A DNA stretch of 64,000 bases, taken from positions 1 to 64,000 of the forward strand of contig NC_015385.1 in NCBI RefSeq assembly GCF_000195275.1, given 5' to 3'. The first letter of the stretch is position 1. Every line of letters starts with the position of its first letter. Source of the DNA: Treponema succinifaciens DSM 2489. GTDB taxonomy: Bacteria; Spirochaetota; Spirochaetia; Treponematales; Treponemataceae. Of this stretch, positions 8,784-16,259 are shown piece by piece. The notes below the pieces were generated by a model, which was given only the letters and a program-made list of their open reading frames with translations, had not been told where the DNA came from and did no database searches. Position numbers and translations under genes: made by a program.

Positions 8784-9806
8784 ATGAAAAAATTTATAGG
8801 AGCGTTGCTTTTTGTCTGCGTACTTATTTTTTATGGAGGATGTAAACCTATGAAATCTTTGGAAGGAAAAGAAGGACTTTTTGCTGTAATAAACACAAGC
8901 AAAGGTGATATTGTTCTTGAGCTTTTTTATAAACAAGCTCCTTTGACGGTAACAAATTTTGTTGGGCTTGCAGAAGGAACTTTGGATGCTGCAAAAGGAA
9001 AGCCTTTTTATGATGGATTGAAATTTCATCGTGTAATAAAAGATTTTATGATTCAGGGCGGAGATCCAAAAGGAAACGGAACAGGCGGACCTGGATATAA
9101 TTTTGAAGATGAAATTGTAGATGGTCTTGAATTTACAGGTTCTGGAGTTCTTGCAATGGCAAATGCAGGTCCTGGAACAAATGGAAGCCAGTTTTTCATA
9201 ACTCATGTGGAAACTCCTTGGTTGAATGGTCATCATACAATTTTTGGACACGTTGTTGATGAAGCAAGTCAGGCCACAGTAAATTCTATTGCGAAGGATG
9301 ATGAAATTAAAAGCATAAAAATTATTCGTCAAGGCGCGGAAGCTGAAAAATTCACTGCAACACAAACAGATTTTGATAGATTTGCCTTAGAAGCTCAGAA
9401 AAAAGCATTGGAAGCAAAAGAAAAAGCCAATGCTTCAAAAATTGCAGAAGTAGAAAAAAATTTTCCAGGATTTGAAAAAGACAAAAATGGAATTTACTAC
9501 AAAGTAATAAGAGAAGGCACCGGAAATAAATGCGGTGCAAGGAAATCAGTTGCAACTGAATACAAAGGTTATTTGGTAGATGGAAGTGTTTTTGATCAGT
9601 CAAAAGGCAGAGGTCCTCTTGAATTCCAGACTGGAGCAGGCCAAATGATTCCAGGATTTGACATTATGGTTCAGGATATGAAGCTTGGTGAAAAAAGAAC
9701 AGTTGTAATACCTTCTGATTTGGCTTATGGTGACAGAGGATATCCTGGAGTAATTCCTGGCGGGGCTTATATTGCGTTTGATATTGAACTTGTAAAGATT
9801 AAATAA
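8784..9806 (+). CDS. Lipoprotein with cyclophilin and FKBP prolyl isomerase domains
   Basis: This is a predicted envelope protein-folding helper that interconverts cis and trans prolyl bonds. The start at 8784 is preceded by GGAGG (8775-8779), better than the in-frame ATG 18 bases upstream. It gives a lipoprotein signal [20 protein letters not shown] with the lipidated Cys at residue 20. A cyclophilin-type domain spans about 30-180 ([34 protein letters not shown]). After a charged helical linker, an FKBP domain covers about 235-340 ([33 protein letters not shown]). Two unrelated PPIase folds in one lipoprotein are uncommon. A terminator follows. Confidence 0.93.
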   Translation: MKKFIGALLFVCVLIFYGGCKPMKSLEGKEGLFAVINTSKGDIVLELFYKQAPLTVTNFVGLAEGTLDAAKGKPFYDGLKFHRVIKDFMIQGGDPKGNGTGGPGYNFEDEIVDGLEFTGSGVLAMANAGPGTNGSQFFITHVETPWLNGHHTIFGHVVDEASQATVNSIAKDDEIKSIKIIRQGAEAEKFTATQTDFDRFALEAQKKALEAKEKANASKIAEVEKNFPGFEKDKNGIYYKVIREGTGNKCGARKSVATEYKGYLVDGSVFDQSKGRGPLEFQTGAGQMIPGFDIMVQDMKLGEKRTVVIPSDLAYGDRGYPGVIPGGAYIAFDIELVKIK

Positions 9807-9825
9807 ATTTTTTGAAAATTAACAG

Positions 9826-9859
9826 GCACGTTGTTAATAATGGCAGCGTGCTTTTTTTT
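9826..9859 (+). terminator. Rho-independent terminator after the PPIase gene
   Basis: GCACGTTG pairs with CAGCGTGC (8 pairs, one G-U) around a loop of about 10 bases, followed by eight T. It closes the transcript that ends with the PPIase lipoprotein. Confidence 0.8.
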
Positions 9860-9865
9860 GTTCAT

Positions 9866-9986
9866 TGTGGAAAAATTATTTATTCACTTTTTTATACCAA
9901 GTTTTCCACAAAAATTTAAGAGTTTTCCACATAAATCTGTGGAAAATTCCCTTTAAATACACATGAATTTACACAAGTTTTCCACA
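9866..9986. promoter_or_regulatory. Dense DnaA-box cluster
   Basis: Five perfect copies of TTTTCCACA or its complement lie within 121 bases: 9866-9874 (-), 9902-9910 (+), 9923-9931 (+), 9938-9946 (-) and 9978-9986 (+). A further degenerate GATGGAAAA follows near 9991. The same 9-mer is the box seen in the dnaA-dnaN gap, where only two perfect copies occur. The surrounding 227-base gap has no gene. It may be a second origin element, a DnaA-titrating site or a DnaA-controlled promoter for the GNAT gene. Confidence 0.65.
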
Positions 9987-10033
9987 ATCGATGGAAAATT
10001 TAGTAAATTTATGTTGAGTAAAAGAAGGTTATA

Positions 10034-10567
10034 ATGGAAATTATAAGAAAAGCCACAAAATATGATATAAATGCTATTATGAATATTGAAAAAGAAGCAT
10101 TTTCAGAAGGAATTAAGGAAAATAAAGACGTTTTCCTTGATCGCATAGAATCATTCTCTGATGGATTTTTTATTTTAGAAGATAAAAACAAAGCAATTGG
10201 ATATTTTTCTTCTGAACTGTGGAATTCTGTACCTCAAAAAGGTGACAGTTGCTTTTCTTTAAATCATTCAGCATTGAAAAATCATAAAAAAGAGGGTACA
10301 ATTTTATATATAAGTTCTATAGCAATTTTAAATGAGTACAAAGGAACTGGATTAGGGTACAGATTTTTTTATAAAAGCGTAGAAAAAATTATGAAGTCAT
10401 TTCCGCAGATAAAAGAAATTGTACTTTTAGTAAATGAAATTTGGATTCCAGCTTTGCACATATATAAAAAATGCGGTTTTATAGAATATGGACGAATACA
10501 GAATTTTTTTTCGTCTGCTGGAATAAAAACCGACGGAATTTTAATGCGAAAAAGTGTGGATCTGTAA
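10034..10567 (+). CDS. GNAT-family N-acetyltransferase
   Basis: A predicted acetyl-CoA-dependent acyltransferase; the substrate is unknown. The 177-residue protein has one GNAT domain. The acetyl-CoA loop appears as ISSIAILNEYKGTGLGYRFF (about 95-115), and the C-terminal LHIYKKCGFIEYGR (about 145-158) is typical of RimI-like members. A weak AAGAAGG site precedes the ATG. The next gene starts 2 bases after the stop, so the two are co-expressed. The DnaA-box cluster lies directly upstream. One exact and two near copies of the TCTGTACCC motif occur in the gene. Confidence 0.85.
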   Translation: MEIIRKATKYDINAIMNIEKEAFSEGIKENKDVFLDRIESFSDGFFILEDKNKAIGYFSSELWNSVPQKGDSCFSLNHSALKNHKKEGTILYISSIAILNEYKGTGLGYRFFYKSVEKIMKSFPQIKEIVLLVNEIWIPALHIYKKCGFIEYGRIQNFFSSAGIKTDGILMRKSVDL

Positions 10568-10569
10568 AA

Positions 10570-11325
10570 ATGAATAATTCTCAATGGAATATTTTTTTGC
10601 AATTTAGAGATGAATTTAAAAATCTTTGCAATCAATGGAGTCAGTTTTCAAACGAGTTGTACCCATTGCAAAAAGAATCTGCAAAAGACACTCCAGATTA
10701 CAACTTGGAAACTTCGATTGTCTATAATAAAGCTTATGATGAAGTCCAAAAAACAGACAAAATAAGTTTCATTGTTATTGGAGATAATCCCGGAAAAGAA
10801 GAACAGTTGTCTTCTAATCAAAAATATTTGGTTGGACAAAGTGGAAGAATTGCAGAAGGATTTTTTAGGCGTAATCCAGAATTGAGTACAGATTTTAGAA
10901 AAAATGTTTTGATTTTGAATAAAACGCCTGTTCATACTGCAAAAACTGTTCAGCTAAAATATATTTTAAAAAATGGAAGCAAAGAAATTGTAGAGCTTGT
11001 AAATGAAAGCCAGAAAAAAATGGCTCAGCTTGCCTTTGAGCTTCATAATGGACTTTATTCCAATGCTGAAGATGGATTTCCTGAATTGTGGCTCGTTGGA
11101 TATTCTGAACTGAAGAAAAACGGAATTTTTAATGGGTACAGAAATGAATTAAAAAAGCAATATGAAGGGTACAGTTCTTGGAATAAAGTTTTTGTATACC
11201 AGCATTTTTCAATGAACCGATTTATTGTAGATTTAAATGAATTCAGAAAGAACAATAATCTTCCTTTAAAAAAGTGCCTTGAAGAAATTGGCGGAATTCA
11301 TAAAAACGAAATATTTAGTTCTTAA
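10570..11325 (+). CDS. Uracil-DNA-glycosylase-superfamily-like protein
   Basis: The 251-residue protein contains FIVIGDNPGKEEQ near residue 70 followed by YLVGQSGRIAEGFF. This resembles the GEAPGxxE...G.aG pattern of family 4/5 uracil-DNA glycosylases. LNKTPVHT near 116 could be the equivalent of their second motif. There are no clustered cysteines for an Fe-S centre, so it is not a standard family 4 enzyme. DNA-base excision is thus a guess from motif shape. The ATG at 10570 was chosen because it lies 2 bases after the GNAT stop. It converges with the MocR gene, and the two stop codons overlap. Confidence 0.55.
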   Translation: MNNSQWNIFLQFRDEFKNLCNQWSQFSNELYPLQKESAKDTPDYNLETSIVYNKAYDEVQKTDKISFIVIGDNPGKEEQLSSNQKYLVGQSGRIAEGFFRRNPELSTDFRKNVLILNKTPVHTAKTVQLKYILKNGSKEIVELVNESQKKMAQLAFELHNGLYSNAEDGFPELWLVGYSELKKNGIFNGYRNELKKQYEGYSSWNKVFVYQHFSMNRFIVDLNEFRKNNNLPLKKCLEEIGGIHKNEIFSS

Positions 11326-12704
11326 ATTTGCTCTATGCTGGACAAATAATTTATGAGTTTGTCTTTTATCAAAAAATCGGCGATTGACATTTGGCTTAGA
11401 ATAGAAAGCGGGCATCCGAATTTTTGGTACTGGTTTTTGTAACTTTCTAAAATTTTCTTTGGAAGAATCGCAGCTGTTGTGTTTATTGATTTTGAAATCA
11501 GATTTGAAAAATTTTCAATATAAATACATTTTCCGTTGAAATCTTGGCTATAAACAAAGTCAGAGCCAGAGATTTCTGTAGATGTATCATATTCAATTAT
11601 ATATCTGAAATCTTCTTTTGCCGCCCATTCAAGAATTTCCTGTTTTTTTTGTTTTGAATCTGTGTTCTTTGAATAAATAAATGCTGATGTTGCTCCGCTT
11701 TTTTCTAGCAATGCGGCAATTGATTCTTTTGAGTCAAACGGAATTTCTGTAGTTTTTATACTTGCTGCGGAAAACACATCTGTCAGCGACGAATGAAATC
11801 CCTGCGGAACAGCGATGCACGGTTTTATTTTTCTTGGACTGATTGATTTTTCTGCAAGCTGTAAAAGTCCGTGTAAACTGCTTTTGGGATTTTTGAATTC
11901 ATCTAAAAGAAGAAGTTTAAATAAAATATCAGCTTTGTTGCAAGAAACAACTACTTGCGACGGATTTACTTCCAAATGATGAAATTTATATAAAAATGCG
12001 GCTATTGCTATTCTGAGCGGCTCTTCGCCAGTTAAATCAGGAATTTTGTTTCCTTCCAAGAGGTTTTTATTTTCTTTTATTGCAGTTTTTGCTGATTCAA
12101 CATAATCTTCTATTGGAGAAAGTATTTTTCTTTTTTCCGGTGAAGAATTTACAAGGTCGCCTGTGTTTGTCAGAATTGTTTTTTCATTATTTTCTGAAGG
12201 AAGTTTTAAAACAGAATTCTGTTCTTCTTGTTCACTGGAAAAAGGATCGGTAAGAATAAAAGTCCCTGAATTCTTTAAAACAGAACTGTCTGCGTCAATG
12301 TTTTCTGTTACAAAATCGTTTTTTTCTTCTGTTTTTTCTTTTTTTCGCTCTTTTATTATTGATTCAACTGTGGGAATTCCTTCATCTTCAGATTTTTCCT
12401 TGGAATGAAGACTTGGTTCTGTGCTGCTTGGATTTTTTACAAAGAATCCGCTTTTAGAAAGAGAATAAATGTAGCCGTTTGCTTCAAGCTCGCTGTAGGC
12501 TTTTGTTACTGTGTTCCGGCTTATATTGTAGTCTTCTGAAAGTGTTCTAATTGAAGGAAGCTTTGTTTCTTCTGGAAGCTCTTTGTTTTTGATTGCATTT
12601 ACGAAAAACAAATAAAGCTGATGATAAAGCTTTACTTTGCTTGTCTTGTCCAGTTTTATTTCAAAATTGTTCACAAAGCCACTCCAAATTTTATCTGTAC
12701 CCAT
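11322..12704 (-). CDS. MocR-like GntR regulator with degenerate aminotransferase domain
   Basis: MocR/PdxR regulators join a GntR winged-helix domain to a PLP-binding aminotransferase-like domain. Here residues 15-90 are a clear GntR domain (YHQLYLFFVNAIKN; LPSIRTLSEDYNISRNTVTK). Residues 95-220 are a Glu/Ser/Lys-rich low-complexity linker. About 225-460 resemble the aminotransferase fold (GEEPLRIAIAAFLYKF). The place of the PLP-binding Lys (usually FSK in a GTFSK-type motif) reads IENFSNLISKS near 400, so the Lys appears replaced by Asn. The protein also stops soon after this region. It may sense no PLP or use another ligand. The TCTGTACCC motif overlaps its first codons. Confidence 0.75.
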   Translation of the reverse strand: MGTDKIWSGFVNNFEIKLDKTSKVKLYHQLYLFFVNAIKNKELPEETKLPSIRTLSEDYNISRNTVTKAYSELEANGYIYSLSKSGFFVKNPSSTEPSLHSKEKSEDEGIPTVESIIKERKKEKTEEKNDFVTENIDADSSVLKNSGTFILTDPFSSEQEEQNSVLKLPSENNEKTILTNTGDLVNSSPEKRKILSPIEDYVESAKTAIKENKNLLEGNKIPDLTGEEPLRIAIAAFLYKFHHLEVNPSQVVVSCNKADILFKLLLLDEFKNPKSSLHGLLQLAEKSISPRKIKPCIAVPQGFHSSLTDVFSAASIKTTEIPFDSKESIAALLEKSGATSAFIYSKNTDSKQKKQEILEWAAKEDFRYIIEYDTSTEISGSDFVYSQDFNGKCIYIENFSNLISKSINTTAAILPKKILESYKNQYQKFGCPLSILSQMSIADFLIKDKLINYLSSIEQI

Positions 12705-12749
12705 AAAAAGGCATTAGATATTATAAAACATGATTTTTAAAAAAGCAAA

Positions 12750-13154
12750 TTATAAGCTGAAACTTTCCGGCAAAAGTTGTTCTAAAGTCATTATTTTGTA
12801 TTCATTTGTAGATTTTGCCAAGACTATTTCAAAGTCTTTTTTACAGAATTCAGCGAGAACCTGGCGGCAAACTCCGCATGGCGGGCAAAAGTTTTCTATC
12901 TTTCCGTTTTTTCCGCCGACAATTGCAATTGCCTCAAATTCTTTTTTACCTTCGCTTACAGCTTTAAAAATTGCAGTTCTTTCTGCGCAGTTACTTGGTC
13001 CGTAAGCCGCATTTTCAATGTTGCATCCTGTATATATTTTGCCTTCGGAAGTTAAAAGTGCCGCTCCAACATGAAAATTCGAGTACGGAGCATAGCTGAA
13101 ATTTAGCATTTCGATTGCTTTTTTTATAAGTTTTTCTATGAGGATTTTTTCCAT
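12750..13154 (-). CDS. cdd: Cytidine deaminase
   Basis: Converts cytidine or deoxycytidine to uridine forms in pyrimidine salvage. The 134-residue protein is the homotetrameric type. It has the zinc and proton-shuttle motif NCAERTAIF near residues 50-60 and the second zinc pair PPCGVCRQVL near 90. The N-terminal FSYAPYSNFHVGAALLT is also diagnostic. Its start overlaps the yhbY stop by one base, and the MocR gene begins 45 bases downstream, so all three probably share a transcript. Confidence 0.96.
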   Translation of the reverse strand: MEKILIEKLIKKAIEMLNFSYAPYSNFHVGAALLTSEGKIYTGCNIENAAYGPSNCAERTAIFKAVSEGKKEFEAIAIVGGKNGKIENFCPPCGVCRQVLAEFCKKDFEIVLAKSTNEYKIMTLEQLLPESFSL

Positions 13155-13465
13155 TATTTTGCTGCCTTGCTAAGCTTTGTTTTCCTTTTTGAAGGATCTT
13201 CATTTTCCTTGTAAAAAATCGCTACGTTTCCGATTATTCTGACAAGAGTTGAGTCTGTCCTTAAAGCTATGTCGTTTGCGTATTTAGCGCGGTCTTCTTT
13301 GTACTCATTGAATTTTACTTTTATAAGTTCATGCGCTTTAAGAGAATTTAAAACCATCTGCACAAGGGAATCTGTAACTCCGTTCTGTCCTATTATAACG
13401 ATAGGGTCAAGGTTGTGGGCGGCTTTTTCAAGTATTTTGCGTTGTTTGCTTGTAATTTCTAACAT
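13154..13465 (-). CDS. yhbY: CRM-domain RNA-binding protein YhbY
   Basis: YhbY proteins bind pre-50S ribosomal particles. The 103-residue product is essentially a single CRM domain: SKQRKILEKAAHNLDPIVII, then GQNGVTDSLVQMVLNSLKAH, and HELIKVKFNE. A Lys-rich tail follows. It lies between the TIGR02757 gene and cdd on the same strand with almost no gap to cdd. Confidence 0.92.
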   Translation of the reverse strand: MLEITSKQRKILEKAAHNLDPIVIIGQNGVTDSLVQMVLNSLKAHELIKVKFNEYKEDRAKYANDIALRTDSTLVRIIGNVAIFYKENEDPSKRKTKLSKAAK

Positions 13466-13496
13466 ATAAATATTTTATCCGAGGTTTGTGTTAAAG

Positions 13497-14246
13497 TCAA
13501 ATGTCTACACCAAGTCCGAATAGCGCAAAATCTGATTTTACAGGGTCAGATGGAAAAATTTCTTTCATTGTGTTTGTAAGCTCAATTGTTGTTTTTATGG
13601 TTGCAGATTTTGGTTTTCCTGATGAAGATGGTGGCAGAATTCCCATTTTTGTGGCTTCTTGCATTACGTGTGTGTCCAGCGGAACTAAAAGGTTTTCTTT
13701 TTTATACCAGGAACTCCAAAGTCCTATGTCAACTGGTGAATTGTCTCGAACCATCCATCGTAAAAGCATGTTTACTTTTTTTGCGGCTGTTGTTTTTGAA
13801 TGAGGAATCAAGGCGCAGTTCTCTGGGAAAAGGGAACATATTGTTTCATGTAGAAATCCCCCATTGTAATGGTTACAGATGTAATTTCCTATGGTGTCAG
13901 AATTATCCAACATTGATTTTAGAGTGTCGAAGAAAATTATAAAGTCGTTGTGTGTATACATTCTGTAAAATGACTTATTTCCTTGTGTAAAAAAATCTCT
14001 GTATCCTTCTTTTTGTACCCATTGTGAGGGACAGTTTGTTTGTGCCAGTATTTGTTCTATATGCGACAAAATCTGTACCCTTTGACCGAATGCCATGTTT
14101 GCTGCAATAAAGGCTACAGTTTCTTGATCTCTAACGGATTTATATCTGTGCATAAATTTTGAAGGATCTTTTTCTAGAAAATCTTTTGTTTCATACTTTT
14201 GCGCAAGAAAGACAATTTTTTCTTTTAGTTCAGATGAAATACCCAT
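13497..14246 (-). CDS. TIGR02757 (DUF2400) family protein
   Basis: This 249-residue protein matches the TIGR02757 pattern. It has an N-terminal helical part with YKSVRDQETVAFIAANMAFGQR (about 30-55), then MLLRWMVRDNSPVDIGLWS near 160 and LVPLDTHVMQEATKMGIL near 185. The C-terminus is SDFALFGLGVDI. The LDTH segment and overall pattern recall helix-hairpin-helix DNA glycosylases, but no reaction is established. It is the first gene of the leftward cdd-containing group. One exact and one near TCTGTACCC copy lie in it. Confidence 0.82.
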   Translation of the reverse strand: MGISSELKEKIVFLAQKYETKDFLEKDPSKFMHRYKSVRDQETVAFIAANMAFGQRVQILSHIEQILAQTNCPSQWVQKEGYRDFFTQGNKSFYRMYTHNDFIIFFDTLKSMLDNSDTIGNYICNHYNGGFLHETICSLFPENCALIPHSKTTAAKKVNMLLRWMVRDNSPVDIGLWSSWYKKENLLVPLDTHVMQEATKMGILPPSSSGKPKSATIKTTIELTNTMKEIFPSDPVKSDFALFGLGVDI

Positions 14247-14390
14247 GATGACAGTTTAGATTTTTTCATTTTTTGAATCAACACTTACAGTTTTAGAAAT
14301 AACAGTTGCACCTTAAAGAAAGTGAAATGCGGGTTCTGTGTTTTACTGTCAATAAATAAGAAAAAAATAGCAGAAATTTTGCTTTTTGAC

Positions 14391-14417
14391 TTGACAAATC
14401 TCCGGGGGGGGTAAAAT
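14391..14417 (+). promoter_or_regulatory. Promoter with an internal G8 tract
   Basis: TTGACA (14391-14396) and TAAAAT (14412-14417) are separated by 15 bases, and bases 14404-14411 of that spacer are eight consecutive G. An overlapping TTGACT at 14386 would give a 20-base spacer. Slippage in the tract would change the spacing and so promoter strength; with 10 G the spacer would be the optimal 17. Treponemes are known to use poly-G tracts in promoters for phase variation. Confidence 0.65.
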
Positions 14418-14451
14418 GAAGGTGGTTATTTTCATTTTATCAGGAGAATTT

Positions 14452-14826
14452 ATGAAAAAGTTTGCAAAAATTTCAGCTGTGTTGTTTTCTTTGTTTCTTG
14501 TGTTTTCTTTTTTAGGTTGCAAAGATGACAGCGATGATGATGAGCAGAGTTATTTGCTTGAAGCTGGTATAATTCCTAAAACTGTTTATGAAAAATTTAG
14601 ATATTATTCATCTTCACAAATTGATCAGTGTAGAGCTGAATGTCTATTGTATACAAAATCCGGAACTTATGAAAAAGAAATTGTTGATGAAGATGACTTG
14701 GCTAGTGAACTTGAATTTTTAACAGATTCTCAAATTCAATATATAAAAGAAAGTTATTCAAGTATTATATTTTTTGAAACAACATCTGCTGATGAATATA
14801 TTTGGCTTTACTCTCAAAAACAATAA
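14452..14826 (+). CDS. Small lipoprotein of unknown function
   Basis: The start at 14452 follows AGGAG (14442-14446) and yields 124 residues; an in-frame ATG 36 bases earlier overlaps the promoter and is unlikely. The signal MKKFAKISAVLFSLFLVF ends in a lipobox SFLGC, so it is probably lipidated on the Cys at residue 23. The mature part begins with an acidic run (KDDSDDDEQ) and has no recognised domain. The G8 tract in its promoter suggests variable expression. It is monocistronic, between a leftward group and carA. Confidence 0.75.
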   Translation: MKKFAKISAVLFSLFLVFSFLGCKDDSDDDEQSYLLEAGIIPKTVYEKFRYYSSSQIDQCRAECLLYTKSGTYEKEIVDEDDLASELEFLTDSQIQYIKESYSSIIFFETTSADEYIWLYSQKQ

Positions 14827-14878
14827 AATTTCTTCATCTGTACACAAGTATAAAAAAAATGTATACTAAGATTTTAGT

Positions 14879-16198
14879 ATGACAGACTCTACTAAAGCAT
14901 TTTTGCTCCTTGCAAATGGACAGGTTTTTGAAGGTGAAAGTTTTGGCGCAACTGGTTGTGTTGTTGGCGAAACAGTATTTACTACCGGCATGAATGGCTA
15001 TCTGGAAACTTTAACAGATCCCAGCTATTACGGTCAGATTGTAACCCAGACATTTCCTTTAATAGGAAACTACGGTGTTATTTCAAAGGATTTTGAAAGC
15101 GCGGATGTCCACGTAAAAGGTTATATAGTACGGTCTGTCTGCGAGATTCCTTCCAATTTTAGATGTGAATACGACTTGGACACTTTTCTTGCAGCACGGA
15201 AAATAATCGGATTATGCGGAATAGACACTAGGGCTTTGACAAAAATCCTGCGTGAAACAGGCGTTATGAACGGAATGATTGTTTCAGGTGATGGAGAAGA
15301 AGCACAAAGCATCAGAAAAGCACTGAAATCCGAGGTAGAAAAAGCAAAACTTCTAAAGAAAATCAAATCATATAAAATAAAAAGTGCAGTTGAAAGTGTA
15401 ACTTGCAATGCTTCAAAAATAGAAGAGCCTGCCGACGTTGTTTTCAAAGAATCTGCGGAATATAGGTTTGTTCCTGTGCGCTCAGATGGTACAAAAGAAA
15501 ATGATCCTGTCATTGCCATGAAGGACGGAAAAGGAAAAAAAGTTGTTCTTTGGGACTTTGGCGCAAAGGCAAATATCCGCCGAGAGCTTTTAAAAAGAGG
15601 ATTTGAAGTTGTTACTGTTGCTGGTTCTTCTACTGCAAAAGAAATTCTTGCGCTTAATCCGGACGGAATCATGCTTTCAAATGGACCTGGTGATCCAAAA
15701 GAAAATGTAAAAATAATCGATGAAATCAAAAAAATTGCAAAGTCTGGAGTTCCGATTTTTGGAATTTGCCTTGGACATCAGCTTTTGGCTTTGGCAATGG
15801 GTGCAGATACTTCCAAACTTAAGTATGGACATCGCGGCGCAAATCAGCCTGTAAAATATCTTGCCACAGGCCGTGTTTATATTTCAAGTCAGAACCACGG
15901 ATATGCTGTAAAAAATGACACTTTGCCTAAAAATGCGGTCTTGAGCTTTGTAAATACAAATGACGGAACTTGCGAGGGAATCACTTATACAAAGATTCCA
16001 GCGTTTAGTGTGCAGTTTCATCCGGAAGCTTGTTCAGGTCCTCTTGATACAGGATTTTTGTTTGATGATTTTGTGCGCCTTATAAACAATCATGATTATT
16101 TTAAGAATTTTGAAGCGAAATTTGAAAGAATCGATTCAATCAAGTACTTTGCAAAAACTATAAAGAATACTTCTGCGCATAAAAAAGCTGCAAAATAA
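14879..16198 (+). CDS. carA: Carbamoyl-phosphate synthase small subunit
   Basis: CarA hydrolyses glutamine and passes ammonia to CarB for carbamoyl phosphate, which feeds pyrimidine and arginine synthesis. The N-terminal CPSase domain (about 1-150) has FTTGMNGYLETLTDPSYYGQ. The class I amidotransferase has the nucleophile in IFGICLGHQLLALAMG near 299 and the His/Glu in VQFHPEA near 380. At 439 residues it is longer than the usual 360-390. The excess is a Lys-rich insert (about 150-220) between the domains and a basic tail. No clear SD sequence precedes the ATG. carB follows after 61 bases. Confidence 0.95.
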   Translation: MTDSTKAFLLLANGQVFEGESFGATGCVVGETVFTTGMNGYLETLTDPSYYGQIVTQTFPLIGNYGVISKDFESADVHVKGYIVRSVCEIPSNFRCEYDLDTFLAARKIIGLCGIDTRALTKILRETGVMNGMIVSGDGEEAQSIRKALKSEVEKAKLLKKIKSYKIKSAVESVTCNASKIEEPADVVFKESAEYRFVPVRSDGTKENDPVIAMKDGKGKKVVLWDFGAKANIRRELLKRGFEVVTVAGSSTAKEILALNPDGIMLSNGPGDPKENVKIIDEIKKIAKSGVPIFGICLGHQLLALAMGADTSKLKYGHRGANQPVKYLATGRVYISSQNHGYAVKNDTLPKNAVLSFVNTNDGTCEGITYTKIPAFSVQFHPEACSGPLDTGFLFDDFVRLINNHDYFKNFEAKFERIDSIKYFAKTIKNTSAHKKAAK

Positions 16199-16259
16199 GC
16201 GGTTTGCGGGTACTGGAATATATTCTTTTTTAACTGATATTTGGCACGGGAGCAAAAAT

